A DNA stretch of 64,000 nucleotides from Polynucleobacter sp. 86C-FISCH (GCF_018882415.1 NZ_JACVOL010000001.1:1155531-1219530), one strand, 5' to 3'. Positions 48,435-58,469 are shown, counted from the first letter of the stretch. The notes: generated from the sequence alone by a model not told the origin. A program made the numbers and translations.

Positions 48435-49166
48435 TTACTTCGTAGCAGCGATCATTTGCTGCGCATCTTTTGCGGCATCAGTATCTGGATACTTGGCAAT
48501 GATGTCGCTAAATGTTTTTTTGGCCGCCGCTTTGTTGCCGCTTTCTAATTGAGCATTTCCTAAAGTCACCATTGCTGCTGGAATGCGCGGATGATTTGGA
48601 TATTTCTTAATCAGACTTTGGAGTTGGCTAATGGCACCAGCATATTCTTTATTCGCGTACTTGCTATTGCCACTCCAGTAGAGCGCAAGTGGCAAGTAAG
48701 GACTTTTTGGATATTTCGCAGTGAATGCAGTAAAGCTATCGTCAGCCTTTTTGAGGTTGCCTGCTTGAAATGCTTTTAATGCATCGTCGTAAGCTTTTTT
48801 CTCGCCAGGTTGAACTGTACCGCTGACACCTTCGATTGTGGCTGTACGTGGCTCAAAATTACCTAAGCGAGTATCCAGATCTTGGTAGTAAGTCTTCTGA
48901 CTGGTATTGATGTCTTCGCCTTGCTTCTCAAGCTCTTCTACCTTACCGCGCAGCTCTGCGTTCTCTGTTTTGAGTTTGTCTATTTGACCCTGCAACTCAA
49001 GCTGGGTGGTGGCAAGAGACTTGCGCAGATCCAAAATAGCCTTACGGGCTTCATCATCGGAGAAGAGGGCCCAAGCACTATTAGATGCGCCCAAGCAAAT
49101 GAGTGCAGCACTTAAACAAAACGCTCGTGAGAGCGTTTGTTTTACTGAGTGAGAAAGCGTCATCAT
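48435..49166 (-). CDS. cpoB: cell division coordinator CpoB (YbgF)
   Basis: Periplasmic protein that ties Tol-Pal activity to PBP1B during division. 243 residues: signal peptide ([18 protein letters not shown], cut near residue 33), a trimeric coiled coil at ~40-85 ([20 protein letters not shown]), a linker, then three to four TPR-like repeats from ~125 ([40 protein letters not shown]). It overlaps the pal stop by one base (TAATG), the usual pal-cpoB coupling. An ATG three bases later is equally possible. Confidence 0.94.
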   Translation of the reverse strand: MMTLSHSVKQTLSRAFCLSAALICLGASNSAWALFSDDEARKAILDLRKSLATTQLELQGQIDKLKTENAELRGKVEELEKQGEDINTSQKTYYQDLDTRLGNFEPRTATIEGVSGTVQPGEKKAYDDALKAFQAGNLKKADDSFTAFTAKYPKSPYLPLALYWSGNSKYANKEYAGAISQLQSLIKKYPNHPRIPAAMVTLGNAQLESGNKAAAKKTFSDIIAKYPDTDAAKDAQQMIAATK

Positions 49167-49666
49167 TAGTTCGTAATGTAAACAATATCAGCGCGGCGAT
49201 TTTGTGCCCATGCTGCTTCATTGTCACCTTCAGCTTTCGGCTTTTCTTTACCAAAGCTCACTGCTTCCATTTGGTCATCGGAAACGCCCATCAAGTTCAA
49301 CGACTTGCGCACTGCATCAGAACGACGCTGGCCAAGTGCCAAGTTGTATTCTGCTGTACCGCGTTCATCAGTATTACCTTGAATAATGACCTTTTGTTTT
49401 GGATTGGCTTTTAGGTAGCTTGCGTGAGCAGACAACATTTTTTGATATTTAGTCTGAACGGTGTACTCATCAAAGCCGAAGTAAACGCTCTTTTCAAAAA
49501 GCGGGCTGCTTGGATCATTCCATGGCTGTGAACCAAATTTGCCACTACCGCTGCCGTTGGCACCATCGGTGTCGTCCAACTTCACGCTAGAACATGCTGC
49601 CATGAGCAATGCAGTAGCGCCGATAAGAGCAAATGTCGCTGCGCGACGTGCGATAGAAATCTTCAT
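49166..49666 (-). CDS. pal: peptidoglycan-associated lipoprotein Pal
   Basis: Outer-membrane lipoprotein that binds peptidoglycan and TolB. 166 residues: signal peptide with lipobox LMAAC (Cys near residue 25), a Gly/Ser linker, and the OmpA-like domain with VYFGFDEYTVQ, VIIQGNTDERGTAEYNLALG (the DAP-binding D and R) and QRRSDAVRKSLNLMGV. It is separated from tolB by 125 bases that carry a large inverted repeat. Lipoprotein assignment and family are very secure. Confidence 0.97.
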   Translation of the reverse strand: MKISIARRAATFALIGATALLMAACSSVKLDDTDGANGSGSGKFGSQPWNDPSSPLFEKSVYFGFDEYTVQTKYQKMLSAHASYLKANPKQKVIIQGNTDERGTAEYNLALGQRRSDAVRKSLNLMGVSDDQMEAVSFGKEKPKAEGDNEAAWAQNRRADIVYITN

Positions 49667-49700
49667 GAATTTTCCTTTTTCCTACAAGCTGAATGACAAA

Positions 49701-49739
49701 TTAACTAATAAAAGCCGCTCCAAAGGAGCTAATAGTTAA
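49701..49739. repeat. nested inverted repeat between tolB and pal
   Basis: Outer arms TTAACTA (49701-49707) and TAGTTAA (49733-49739) enclose an inner GCTCC/GGAGC hairpin (49717-49721 and 49725-49729, loop AAA). On the minus-strand transcript it would fold just ahead of pal and could tune pal expression relative to tolB or stabilise processed mRNA. No T-run follows in either direction. Confidence 0.5.
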
Positions 49740-49773
49740 TATTATGCCCCCAAGAACATCAAAAGTGACTATT

Positions 49774-49794
49774 TAAGCCCTTAAAAAGGGCTTA
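49774..49794 (-). terminator. weak hairpin at the tolB stop codon
   Basis: Seven-base arms TAAGCCC (49774-49780) and GGGCTTA (49788-49794) around a 7-base A/T loop; the tolB stop codon is inside the outer arm. On the minus strand only AAATAG follows, so it is a poor terminator; partial termination or an mRNA-end hairpin is more likely. Confidence 0.4.
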
Positions 49795-51102
49795 GTCCAT
49801 GAACGGACCCCAGGAAGGCTGACGAACGTCAGATCCTGGGATGCTGAGCACCTGCTTAGAGTTTCCGTCTACTGAAACAGCAGCTAGGACACGCTTGCCA
49901 CCCACTTTGGTGGAATAGAGAACGTAGCGACCATTAGCCGCAAAGGAAGGGGATTCATCGCTAGTGCCATCAGTGAGAGCTTGCGCATCACCGGTAGCCA
50001 GATTGAGAATGTAGAGACGATAGGCGCCACCAATATTCGCAATGTAGGCTAAATACTTTCCATCGGGCGAGATGCGTGGTGAGGTGACGAAACCTTGTTT
50101 GAAGGTCACGCGTTTCACACCTTCAGCCTGTTCGCCATCGGCGCTCATACGATAGATTTGCGGATTACCACCACGATCACTGGTGAAGTAGATAAAACGA
50201 CCATCAGCAGAATATTGTGGTTCGGTATCAATTGTGTTGCCACGAGTTAAGCGATGCAAACCAGTGCCATCTGCATTGATGCCATAGATCTGCGTGTTGC
50301 CATCTTTAGATAATGAGATCGCCAATTTTTTTCCATCAGGCGACCAAGCTGGTGCACTGTTGTTACCTTTTTGATTGGAAAGAGAAATGCGACGACCAGT
50401 AGCAAGTTCGTGAACATAGATTACTGGCTTGCGATCTTCAAAAGAAACGTAAGCTACTTTCTTGCCATCTGGTGACCATGATGGGGAAATGATTGGCTCG
50501 CCGCTGTTCATAGCATTACGAATGTTTTGACCGTCTGCGTCAGAGATCACAAGGCGATAGCGCTTGCCATCCTTGATGACATAGGAGAGGCGGGTGGAGA
50601 ACACGCCACGCTCACCAAGCAATTTATAAATAATGTCATCAGCAATTTTGTGAGCTGCTGCACGCAAGTTATCGGCGCTAGAGTTCAGATTTAAGCCACC
50701 AAGACTGACTGATTTACGAATATCAAATAGCTTGTAGTGGATCTCGAATTGACCATTGCCTGTTTGCACAACCGATCCAACCACCAATGCATCAGCACCA
50801 CGTGCTGCCCAAGATTTGTAATTCGGCGTACCTTCATCACTCTCAACGGCATTGCCGTTCTCGGTATTTTTAAAGTAACCGCTGCGAGCTAAATCTTGAC
50901 GAATGATTTCAGTAACGGAGGTTGGTAATTTGTTTTCATCCTTAAAGCGCATTACTGCGATTGGATAGAGTGACTGACCTACACCAGTGATTTCAATATT
51001 CATCTGCGCTAGCGCAGGTGTTGCGATGCTAGCGCACAAAGTTATTACGATTAAGCCAAAAGAATTCAGTTTAGATATCAATCTTTTTGCTGTTTGCAAC
51101 AT
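49792..51102 (-). CDS. tolB: Tol-Pal system protein TolB
   Basis: Periplasmic beta-propeller protein that links the TolA complex to Pal. 436 residues: signal peptide (GLIVITLCASIATPALAQ, cut near residue 33), an N-terminal alpha/beta domain (QSLYPIAVMRFKDENKL), then a six-bladed propeller from ~200 with repeated SPSWSPDGKKVAYVS, APAWSPDGKKLAISL, EPQYSADGRFIYFTS and SPRISPDGKYLAYIA motifs. Starts 3 bases after tolA. Confidence 0.97.
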   Translation of the reverse strand: MLQTAKRLISKLNSFGLIVITLCASIATPALAQMNIEITGVGQSLYPIAVMRFKDENKLPTSVTEIIRQDLARSGYFKNTENGNAVESDEGTPNYKSWAARGADALVVGSVVQTGNGQFEIHYKLFDIRKSVSLGGLNLNSSADNLRAAAHKIADDIIYKLLGERGVFSTRLSYVIKDGKRYRLVISDADGQNIRNAMNSGEPIISPSWSPDGKKVAYVSFEDRKPVIYVHELATGRRISLSNQKGNNSAPAWSPDGKKLAISLSKDGNTQIYGINADGTGLHRLTRGNTIDTEPQYSADGRFIYFTSDRGGNPQIYRMSADGEQAEGVKRVTFKQGFVTSPRISPDGKYLAYIANIGGAYRLYILNLATGDAQALTDGTSDESPSFAANGRYVLYSTKVGGKRVLAAVSVDGNSKQVLSIPGSDVRQPSWGPFMD

Positions 51103-51105
51103 GCA

Positions 51106-51924
51106 TTAATCCTTGGGTTTAAAAGTCAGTTTCACTTCGCGTTGTGGAATTTTGCCATTGTCGTCTTTTGGTAGGCTCTCTGCACGTGAAAGCGCTAGCA
51201 GCACCGCACGATCCCAGCCAGCATTGCCGCTAGAAGACTGAATGCTAGTGCTCAAAATAGCCCCATCAGGCGCCAGGCTAACCAAAATCACTGCAGCTGG
51301 GTTACCGCTGACGGATTCAGGATTAAAGACGATTAATGGCTTGACCTTCTTAATGACTTTATCGGTCCATCCTGGGGGCGCATTGCCACCACCGCCAACA
51401 CCGCTTCCGACCGTGCCACCGCTACCACCTTCAGCGCCAGCTGCTGCACGCAAGCGCGCCAATTGATCTGCGCGTGCTTTTTCAGCTGCAGCATTTGCTT
51501 TTGTCTCAGCAGGAGATTGTGCTTTTGGTGCTTCAGCTTTTTTTGGCTTCTCAGGTTCTTTCGCCTTCTCTTTTGGCGGGGGAGGCTTTACTGTTTTTGG
51601 TGTTTCTTTTACTTCTTTTTTCGGCGGATCTTTCTCTACCTTCTTTTTCTTGATGGCAATGTCAGCAGCCTCTTCTTTCATTTCCGTTTTGAGTTCTGGC
51701 TCGGGTGGTGCTTGAATTTGTGGAGTGGAATCCCAGAGTTCTACTTCGACACCTGAAGATGTGCTGTTGTTCCAGCTAATGCCAATCATTAAAAATGCTA
51801 GCAAGCCAAGATGAACTACAAGAGAAAAAGTAAACGCACGTTTCGTGCTTTCAGCCTTGGTGTGTCGACCTCGCTTGAATGGCGAGAAAGAGGGTTGAAA
51901 AGTAGGAGCGCTATTCATGGGCAA
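51106..51924 (-). CDS. tolA: cell envelope protein TolA
   Basis: Inner-membrane protein that spans the periplasm and uses proton-motive force via TolQR. 272 residues: a single membrane segment at ~30-50 (FSLVVHLGLLAFLMIGISW), then a long Lys/Glu/Pro/Ala helix and Pro-rich stretch (~70-165), a glycine-rich hinge (GAEGGSGGTVGSGVGGGG) and the C-terminal TonB-like domain (VILVSLAPDGAILSTSIQSS). The Lys-rich middle is shorter than in E. coli TolA (~420 residues), normal for betaproteobacteria. Confidence 0.95.
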   Translation of the reverse strand: MPMNSAPTFQPSFSPFKRGRHTKAESTKRAFTFSLVVHLGLLAFLMIGISWNNSTSSGVEVELWDSTPQIQAPPEPELKTEMKEEAADIAIKKKKVEKDPPKKEVKETPKTVKPPPPKEKAKEPEKPKKAEAPKAQSPAETKANAAAEKARADQLARLRAAAGAEGGSGGTVGSGVGGGGNAPPGWTDKVIKKVKPLIVFNPESVSGNPAAVILVSLAPDGAILSTSIQSSSGNAGWDRAVLLALSRAESLPKDDNGKIPQREVKLTFKPKD

Positions 51925-51944
51925 TTAAAACAAGCCTCTAAGCC

Positions 51945-52364
51945 TTATTGAGTCTTGACCGCAAGTCCAACGCGCTTCACGCCATTCTCTTTGAGCTTGG
52001 ACATGACTTCCATTACTGTTTCATATTTAATGGATTTATCAGCTGCAATCACAATCGGTTGTTCTGCAGATTTTTCCGCTTGTGACCGAGCAAATGCGCC
52101 AATTTCAAATTTATTGAGTGTTTGTGTTGGGTCACCATCTTTTTTCACAATGACATTTTCATTGGCATCAATAGTTAAAAAGACTGGCGGTAGAGATTGC
52201 ACTTTCGCACCACCAACGGTTGGCAGATTGACAACGCCAGGATTGACCATCGGCGCAGTGACCATAAAGATCACGAGTAATACCAACATCACATCGATAT
52301 ACGGGACGACGTTGATGTCAGACATTGCCCGACGTTTGTTTTTACGTAATGAAGATCCGGCCAT
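51945..52364 (-). CDS. tolR: Tol-Pal proton channel subunit TolR
   Basis: Stator-like partner of TolQ in the proton channel. 139 residues with one membrane segment at ~20-40: MSDINVVPYIDVMLVLLVIFMV, where the aspartate in YIDVMLVL is the proton-carrying residue of the ExbD/TolR family. The periplasmic domain includes PIVIAADKSIKYETVMEVM. It stands between tolQ (36 bases) and tolA (20 bases). A second ExbD-type protein lies near lpxK. Confidence 0.96.
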   Translation of the reverse strand: MAGSSLRKNKRRAMSDINVVPYIDVMLVLLVIFMVTAPMVNPGVVNLPTVGGAKVQSLPPVFLTIDANENVIVKKDGDPTQTLNKFEIGAFARSQAEKSAEQPIVIAADKSIKYETVMEVMSKLKENGVKRVGLAVKTQ

Positions 52365-52400
52365 AAATGTTTTCGCTTATAGGTTCACTTGTTCGTTCAA

Positions 52401-53057
52401 TCAACGTCCAGCGGTTTGACGCTGCAAGATGTTGGTGAACTCTTCAATGAATGTTTCAAAGCGAATTGATAGGCGATCTACATCAGTGGCTGCGCGGTTA
52501 TAGGCAACCACTGCCGGAATCGCTGCAAACAAACCAATCGCAGTTGCAACGAGTGCTTCGGCAATACCCGGGGCGACTGCTGCCAAGGTGGCGTTTTGGA
52601 CGTTAGCCAAACCGCGGAAGGCGTGCATGATGCCCCAAACAGTGCCAAAGAGACCGATATAGGGGGAGACTGAGCCTACGGACGCTAAGAACGGCAGATT
52701 GGCCTCCAGGAGGTCCATTTCACGTTGGTAGGTGGCTTTCATGGCACGGCGGGCAGCGTCAATCTCACGGCCCTTGGTGAACTCTTGCATGCCAGCTTCA
52801 AAGATGTGCTCCAGGACGGCATCGCTGCGGGTATTGCGCTGGGCGGCCTCCAGGAGGGTATTTAGATCGCCACCGGACCAGAAATCACGCTCAAAGCGCT
52901 CTGTATCTAGCCTAACCCCTCTTAAAACCGCTGTTTTCTTGAAAATAATGGTCCAAGAGGCTATCGACATGCTGAGTAATAACAACATTACCAACTGTAC
53001 TAATAGGCTGGCATTGAGGACTAGGGAGAGGAAGGAGAGGTCTTGTGTAGAGGTCAT
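52401..53057 (-). CDS. tolQ: Tol-Pal proton channel subunit TolQ
   Basis: MotA/TolQ/ExbB-family subunit of the inner-membrane motor. 218 residues, three membrane segments (~15-38, ~130-152, ~165-190), with SVSPYIGLFGTVWGIMHAF and ALVATAIGLFAAIPAVVAYN as the conserved channel helices. First gene of tolQRAB-pal-cpoB-queC. The thioesterase gene ybgC, which often precedes tolQ, is missing here. glyA is divergent with 76 bases between the starts. Confidence 0.96.
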   Translation of the reverse strand: MTSTQDLSFLSLVLNASLLVQLVMLLLLSMSIASWTIIFKKTAVLRGVRLDTERFERDFWSGGDLNTLLEAAQRNTRSDAVLEHIFEAGMQEFTKGREIDAARRAMKATYQREMDLLEANLPFLASVGSVSPYIGLFGTVWGIMHAFRGLANVQNATLAAVAPGIAEALVATAIGLFAAIPAVVAYNRAATDVDRLSIRFETFIEEFTNILQRQTAGR

Positions 53058-53133
53058 GGTGGATTTTGTATGATGTAGGTTGATTTTACTAAGTTAATCA
53101 ACTCAGCAATCGAACTTCATCAGGATTATCACC

Positions 53134-54378
53134 ATGTTTGACCGTCAAAACACTCTAGCTAAAACCGATCCCCAGTTATGGGAAGCCATTCAGAATGAAA
53201 ATAAGCGTCAAGAAGACCATATTGAGCTGATTGCTTCTGAAAATTACACCTCTCCAGCGGTCATGGCAGCCCAAGGCTCACAATTGACCAATAAGTACGC
53301 TGAAGGCTATCCAGGTAAGCGCTACTACGGCGGTTGTGAATTCGTTGATGTGGCTGAGCAATTAGCAATTGATCGTGTAAAGACTTTATTTGGTGCTGAA
53401 GCAGCAAACGTTCAGCCTCATTGCGGAGCATCTGCTAACCAAGCAGTATTTTTGGCTTTCTTAAAACCAGGCGATACCTTTATGGGTATGAGTCTTGCTG
53501 AAGGCGGTCACTTGACTCACGGTATGGCTTTGAACATGAGTGGTAAATGGTTCAATCCGATTGCTTACGGTCTCGATAAAAATGAAGAGATTGATTACGA
53601 ACAAATGGAGCGTCTCGCTCGCGAGCACAAACCAAAGCTGATTATTGCTGGTGCGTCTGCTTACTCAAAGAAAATCGATTTTGAGCGCATTGGTAAATTG
53701 GCAAAAGAAGTGGGCGCGATCTTCATGGTTGACATGGCTCACTATGCTGGTTTGATTGCAGCAGGTGTTTATCCAAACCCAGTGCCACACGCAGACATCG
53801 TGACCTCTACAACCCACAAGAGCTTGCGCGGCCCACGTGGCGGCATCATCTTGATGAAGGCTGAGCATGAGAAAGCGATTAACTCTGCAGTGTTTCCAGG
53901 CTTACAGGGCGGTCCTTTAATGCATGTGATCGCTGCTAAAGCAGTTGCATTCAAAGAGGCAGCTGAGCCAGGCTTCAAAGATTATCAAAAGCAAGTGGTT
54001 GCAAATGCGAAAGCACTTGCTGAGACTTTAATTGCGCGCGGTTTACGTATTGTTTCTGGCGGCACAGATTCACATGTGATGTTGGTGGATTTGCGTGCCA
54101 AGAAGATGACCGGTAAAGAAGCTGAGCGTGTATTGGGTGAAGCTCATATCACTTGTAACAAAAACGGCATCCCTAATGATCCAGAAAAGCCAATGGTAAC
54201 TAGCGGTATTCGTTTGGGTTCACCAGCGATGACTACTCGTGGATTTAAAGAAGCGGAAGCAAGACAAGTAGGTAACTTCATTGCTGATGTTTTGGATAAT
54301 CCAAATGATCCAGACAATATTGCTAAGGTGCGCGCGCAAGTAGCTGAGTTGACCAAGCGCTTCCCGGTTTACGGTTAA
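53134..54378 (+). CDS. glyA: serine hydroxymethyltransferase
   Basis: PLP enzyme that interconverts serine and glycine, feeding one-carbon units to tetrahydrofolate. 414 residues. Visible are [41 protein letters not shown], the substrate region [15 protein letters not shown] and the PLP lysine in [18 protein letters not shown]. It pairs with nrdR 16 bases downstream, a near-universal betaproteobacterial arrangement. Confidence 0.98.
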   Translation: MFDRQNTLAKTDPQLWEAIQNENKRQEDHIELIASENYTSPAVMAAQGSQLTNKYAEGYPGKRYYGGCEFVDVAEQLAIDRVKTLFGAEAANVQPHCGASANQAVFLAFLKPGDTFMGMSLAEGGHLTHGMALNMSGKWFNPIAYGLDKNEEIDYEQMERLAREHKPKLIIAGASAYSKKIDFERIGKLAKEVGAIFMVDMAHYAGLIAAGVYPNPVPHADIVTSTTHKSLRGPRGGIILMKAEHEKAINSAVFPGLQGGPLMHVIAAKAVAFKEAAEPGFKDYQKQVVANAKALAETLIARGLRIVSGGTDSHVMLVDLRAKKMTGKEAERVLGEAHITCNKNGIPNDPEKPMVTSGIRLGSPAMTTRGFKEAEARQVGNFIADVLDNPNDPDNIAKVRAQVAELTKRFPVYG

Positions 54379-54394
54379 GTAGGCGAAGACAACT

Positions 54395-54841
54395 TTGCGC
54401 TGCCCTTTCTGTCATAACGACGATACCCAAGTTTTAGATACTCGGGTTTCCGACGAAGGCGATACTATTCGCCGTCGTCGCCGTTGTGCCAAATGCGACA
54501 AGCGCTTTACAACTTACGAACGGGTTGAATTAGCGCTGCCAGCCATTGTTAAGAAAAATGGTAGCCGCGTTGAATACAGCCACGATAAGTTGGCAAGTTC
54601 ACTTAAGCTAGCACTACGCAAGCGCCCAGTCTCTTCGGACTCCGTTGATGAATCCATTGCCCGAATTGAAGAAAAACTTCTCAGTCTTGGTGAAAAAGAG
54701 ATTCCTAGCGAGCGTGTTGGTGAGCTCGTTATGCGTGAGCTCAAGCGCTTAGACAAGGTAGCTTACATCCGCTTTGCTTCTGTCTACCGAAGCTTTGCAG
54801 ATATTGAATCTTTTGAGAGCGCTTTAAAAGAGTTGAAGTAA
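54395..54841 (+). CDS. nrdR: transcriptional regulator NrdR
   Basis: ATP/dATP-sensing repressor of ribonucleotide reductase genes. 148 residues, starting at TTG 54395, because the invariant MRCPFC start of NrdR falls on this codon. The zinc ribbon is CPFC...[19 protein letters not shown] and the ATP-cone follows ([19 protein letters not shown]). No NrdR boxes are expected nearby because nrdAB are not in the window. The small antidote gene starts 14 bases after its stop. Confidence 0.97.
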   Translation: MRCPFCHNDDTQVLDTRVSDEGDTIRRRRRCAKCDKRFTTYERVELALPAIVKKNGSRVEYSHDKLASSLKLALRKRPVSSDSVDESIARIEEKLLSLGEKEIPSERVGELVMRELKRLDKVAYIRFASVYRSFADIESFESALKELK

Positions 54842-54855
54842 CAGGTATCTAACTT

Positions 54856-55011
54856 ATGAAAATTGATCAGCTTTCTTCATTCGATATTCTTGACTACTTA
54901 AAAACTGAGCAAGATATTGCTGGATACCTTCAGGCGGTTAATGAAAACGGGGATTCTGTTTTAATTCAATGTGCCTTGATGGATATTGAGCTAGCGCGAG
55001 CAAAGTTTTAA
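54856..55011 (+). CDS. 51-residue protein like the N-terminal half of addiction-module antidote proteins
   Basis: A short gene starting ATG 54856 (MKIDQLSSFDILDYL) and ending TAA. It reads FDILDYLKTEQDIAGYLQAV followed by a helix ending in ALMDIELARAKF. This resembles the first ~50 residues of the probable addiction-module antidote family (HigA-like, pattern LxTEEDIAAYLEAALEDGD...AALGDIARAK), whose members normally continue with a DNA-binding HTH of ~40 residues; here the frame stops first. No toxin gene is adjacent. It follows nrdR and ends at a strong terminator. Confidence 0.65.
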   Translation: MKIDQLSSFDILDYLKTEQDIAGYLQAVNENGDSVLIQCALMDIELARAKF

Positions 55012-55024
55012 TTTTCTTTCAAAA

Positions 55025-55056
55025 CAAAAAAAGGACTGCTCTGCAGTCCTTTTTTA
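55025..55056. terminator. bidirectional terminator between nrdR/antidote gene and adk
   Basis: Stem AGGACTGC (55032-55039), loop TCT, complement GCAGTCCT (55043-55050), with A-run before and TTTTTT (55050-55055) after. Works for the plus-strand nrdR unit and the convergent adk. Confidence 0.92.
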
Positions 55057-55082
55057 TTTGGCCAAAACTAATTAACAGTCGG

Positions 55083-55796
<714 letters not shown>

Positions 55797-55857
55797 CTAG
55801 ATACTTATTGCCTAGGATTATCCCCGAGAAGCATCAGGCTATCGAGGATTTGGCTTG

Positions 55858-56616
55858 TTAACCTAGTAACTGTCGCACTCTTTCGAGGTCTTCTGGGGTA
55901 TCAACCCCGGCTGGTGGGGCTTCTGAGGCGGTATAAACCGCTATCCGGTAGCCATTCCAAAGGGCGCGTAACTGCTCTAGTGCCTCTGCTTGCTCTGGAG
56001 GGGCAGGCTCGAGGAGGGTGTAGGCCTGCAAAAAATCAGCTCGATAAGCGTAGATACCTAAGTGGCGTAAATGCTCGGTTTTTTGAGTGTCTTGAGTATC
56101 TCTTACGAAGGGGATCGGCGCTCGAGAAAAATACAGCGCTTCGCCAGAGCGGTTGAGCACTACTTTTACGACATTCGGATTGAGAATCTCCGAAGCTTCA
56201 GTAATGGGTACAGCAACTGTGGAGATGGCGCACTGTTCATGCTCTGCCAAAGTCATGGCAACTTGATTGATGAGCTCTGGAGGAATGAGAGGTTCATCAC
56301 CCTGTACATTCACAATCAATGCATTGTTCGGTAGTTTTAGAAGTTGCGCAACTTCGGCAATGCGATCAGTACCCGTGGGGTGATCTGCGCTTGTTAGTAA
56401 GCACTCAATCCGATGTTCATCACAAGCGGCTTGAATCTCTGGTGAATCAGTCGCCACCACAACACTTTGTGCGAGAGATTGCTTAGCGCGCTCTGCAACC
56501 CGAATCACCATGGGTTTGCCACCAATATCCGCCAAGGGTTTGCGCGGTAAGCGAGTGGATCCCAGTCTAGCTGGAATCACCACTAAAAAATCTGGTGCTT
56601 TGGAATCAGCGTTCAT
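55858..56616 (-). CDS. kdsB: 3-deoxy-manno-octulosonate cytidylyltransferase
   Basis: Activates Kdo to CMP-Kdo for the inner core of LPS. 252 residues: VVIPARLGSTRLPRKPLADI (nucleotide site), VVVATDSPEIQAAC, NVQGDEPLIPPELINQV and IPFVRDTQ/HLGIYAYRADFLQAY. It lies in the lpxK-trm112-kdsB-adk order typical of betaproteobacteria. Its product feeds the Kdo transferase, which precedes WaaC in core assembly. Confidence 0.97.
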   Translation of the reverse strand: MNADSKAPDFLVVIPARLGSTRLPRKPLADIGGKPMVIRVAERAKQSLAQSVVVATDSPEIQAACDEHRIECLLTSADHPTGTDRIAEVAQLLKLPNNALIVNVQGDEPLIPPELINQVAMTLAEHEQCAISTVAVPITEASEILNPNVVKVVLNRSGEALYFSRAPIPFVRDTQDTQKTEHLRHLGIYAYRADFLQAYTLLEPAPPEQAEALEQLRALWNGYRIAVYTASEAPPAGVDTPEDLERVRQLLG

Positions 56617-56636
56617 TAATGGCGACGATCAACAAA

Positions 56637-56816
56637 TTAAGCGATTTCATCAGCACTAAGGCTGCGTGCTTCATCTACCAACATCACTGGCACATCATCC
56701 CGAATGGGGTAGGCCAAGCGATCCGCTTTGCAAATAAGCTCATGCTTATCGGTATCTAAATGCAGTTGGCTTTTGCACAAGGGGCATACCAAAATATCGA
56801 GCAGTCGTTTATCCAT
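56637..56816 (-). CDS. Trm112-like protein (YcaR family)
   Basis: A 59-residue protein, [20 protein letters not shown]..., with one CPLC zinc-knuckle pair at 11-14 and a third Cys at residue 29 ([13 protein letters not shown]), the Trm112p/UPF0434 pattern. Bacterial members are uncharacterised; eukaryotic Trm112 activates methyltransferases. It always sits near kdsB and lpxK in gammaproteobacteria and betaproteobacteria, hinting at the envelope, but this is unproven. Twenty bases separate it from kdsB. Confidence 0.92.
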   Translation of the reverse strand: MDKRLLDILVCPLCKSQLHLDTDKHELICKADRLAYPIRDDVPVMLVDEARSLSADEIA

Positions 56817-56877
56817 GATTTCTTTGATAGTCAGTCTAAATAGGTGATGAGACAGTGTAGTGCTAAGTTGTCCTGAG

Positions 56878-57969
56878 CTACAAGGTGTAGCGATAGGGAT
56901 CGGGTCTTTGTAGGATGGATTGCAGCCAATCAGCCAAAGTATCGGGGAGGGTAAGCGTCATTGGTACTACCCAGATTCGTTCATCAGTAATGTCAGCGCA
57001 CTTCACAGCATCCTTTTCTGTAATCAGAATGCATTGCGCATTGATCTTGCTGAAAAATTCCGGGGTATAGGTCGCATGATCAGGCAAAGGAATTGTCTTA
57101 CCAGCAATACCTTGTTTTAACAGGTCATCAAAAAAGCGCTGCGGATTACCCAGAGCGGCAACTGCAGTAATTTTGTTGGGTAAATTATTTTCTGCAATTT
57201 GTGCAAGCGTTTGAGTATTGGCCGGGTTGTTTAATTGATACGCCTTGCCTAAATTGCTTAAGAGAGAAAACGCACGACGTCCTAAAAAATATTCATCCTG
57301 TGAACCTACTTGATGATCGCCAGCTTTTGCCTTGCCGGTAAAGAGGGTTGCATCACGCTCGCGGGTGGCGGGTTCTCGTAATGGGCCTGCTGGAAGTAAA
57401 AAGCCATTGCCTTCGCCTCGTCCATCACGAACCACCAGTTCGATATCTCGGCCACCTTCGCGCGCAGGCCAGCGTGCTAATCCGCTGTGTTGCAAGCCAT
57501 CATCACTAATAATCACGTTGACATTGGGGGAGTGTTTTAGCAAAGCCTGAATACTTTTCTGGCGTTTTGGAAAAACCCAAATCGGAAATTGATCATGAGT
57601 ACGTTTTGCAATGAGCACTGGCTCATCGCCAACTAAGGCTGGATTAGAATGGCTGCTAACTTCTAATGGGGTGGTTTGCGATGAAGAGCCATATCCTCTG
57701 CTAATGATTCCGGGTCTCCAGCCTAATTGCTGTAATCGTTCTGCTAATGCAATCACGATCGGAGTTTTGCCTGTGCCGCCAACCCGAATATTACCTACGA
57801 TGATGATGGGCACGGGGGCAGTTTTTTGTTTAACTAGACCAGTGTCCTGAATTAATCTTCGTGCTCGCAATACCAAGCCATAAAGCCAGGAGAGCGGCAA
57901 TAGAACTAAGCTAGTGGGACCACGCCTTTCCCAAAACTTGGGGGCTTTACGGAAAAAAGAAAAGGACAT
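56878..57969 (-). CDS. lpxK: tetraacyldisaccharide 4'-kinase
   Basis: Phosphorylates the 4' position of lipid A precursor at the inner membrane, giving lipid IVA. 363 residues. A membrane-anchoring N-terminal segment ([19 protein letters not shown]) precedes the P-loop [20 protein letters not shown]. The conserved DDGLQH block is present ([13 protein letters not shown]), as is [15 protein letters not shown]. It belongs to the exbB-exbD-lpxK group on the minus strand. Confidence 0.97.
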   Translation of the reverse strand: MSFSFFRKAPKFWERRGPTSLVLLPLSWLYGLVLRARRLIQDTGLVKQKTAPVPIIIVGNIRVGGTGKTPIVIALAERLQQLGWRPGIISRGYGSSSQTTPLEVSSHSNPALVGDEPVLIAKRTHDQFPIWVFPKRQKSIQALLKHSPNVNVIISDDGLQHSGLARWPAREGGRDIELVVRDGRGEGNGFLLPAGPLREPATRERDATLFTGKAKAGDHQVGSQDEYFLGRRAFSLLSNLGKAYQLNNPANTQTLAQIAENNLPNKITAVAALGNPQRFFDDLLKQGIAGKTIPLPDHATYTPEFFSKINAQCILITEKDAVKCADITDERIWVVPMTLTLPDTLADWLQSILQRPDPYRYTL

Positions 57970-57995
57970 GAAGGGCAGAAGTCTTTACTGGTGAT

Positions 57996-58460
57996 TTATT
58001 TCTTAGTTTGACTGCTAAAGACAATGTTTGAAAGATTGGCATCACGGGCTGCTTCAAGCGCACTCATGACTGCTTGGTGGGGGGCTTTGGCATCGGCGTC
58101 AATGTTGACTTGTAGTGAGCTTGTCTTTTCTTTCTGAGCATCTTGCCCACTCAATTGAGTTAATGCATTACTCAGTTGTGAGCGATCGGTCACCTTGCCG
58201 TTAATTGCAAAACGGCCATCACGACTGACCGCAATATGGATCTGCTTAATCTCTGCCTGACTCTCACTGCCATTAGCTGTAGGCAATGTAATAGCCAGCT
58301 CTTGATAACGCGTAAAGGTAGTTGAGATCATGAGAAAGATCAGCACTACCAACAACACATCAATAAATGGAATGAGATTAATTTCTGGTTCGACTGGAGC
58401 GGCACTTCCCCCAAGAGAAAATCTTCTCTTAGATTGTGGGTGTGTTTCTAACCAACTCAT
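57996..58460 (-). CDS. exbD: ExbD/TolR family biopolymer transport protein
   Basis: 154 residues with a single N-terminal membrane segment at ~25-45, containing INLIPFIDVLLVVLIFLMIS with the proton-carrying aspartate, and a periplasmic domain (ISRDGRFAINGKVTDRSQL). It differs from the TolR at 51945-52364 in sequence and context. With the ExbB-like gene upstream it forms a second motor, probably energising TonB-dependent outer-membrane receptors; no tonB is seen in the window. Confidence 0.88.
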   Translation of the reverse strand: MSWLETHPQSKRRFSLGGSAAPVEPEINLIPFIDVLLVVLIFLMISTTFTRYQELAITLPTANGSESQAEIKQIHIAVSRDGRFAINGKVTDRSQLSNALTQLSGQDAQKEKTSSLQVNIDADAKAPHQAVMSALEAARDANLSNIVFSSQTKK

Positions 58461-58469
58461 TTATTAATA

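Noticed and set aside
51955..52419. 154-residue plus-strand open frame antisense to tolR
   Set aside because: Shadow of tolR with threonine/serine-rich composition; no independent support.
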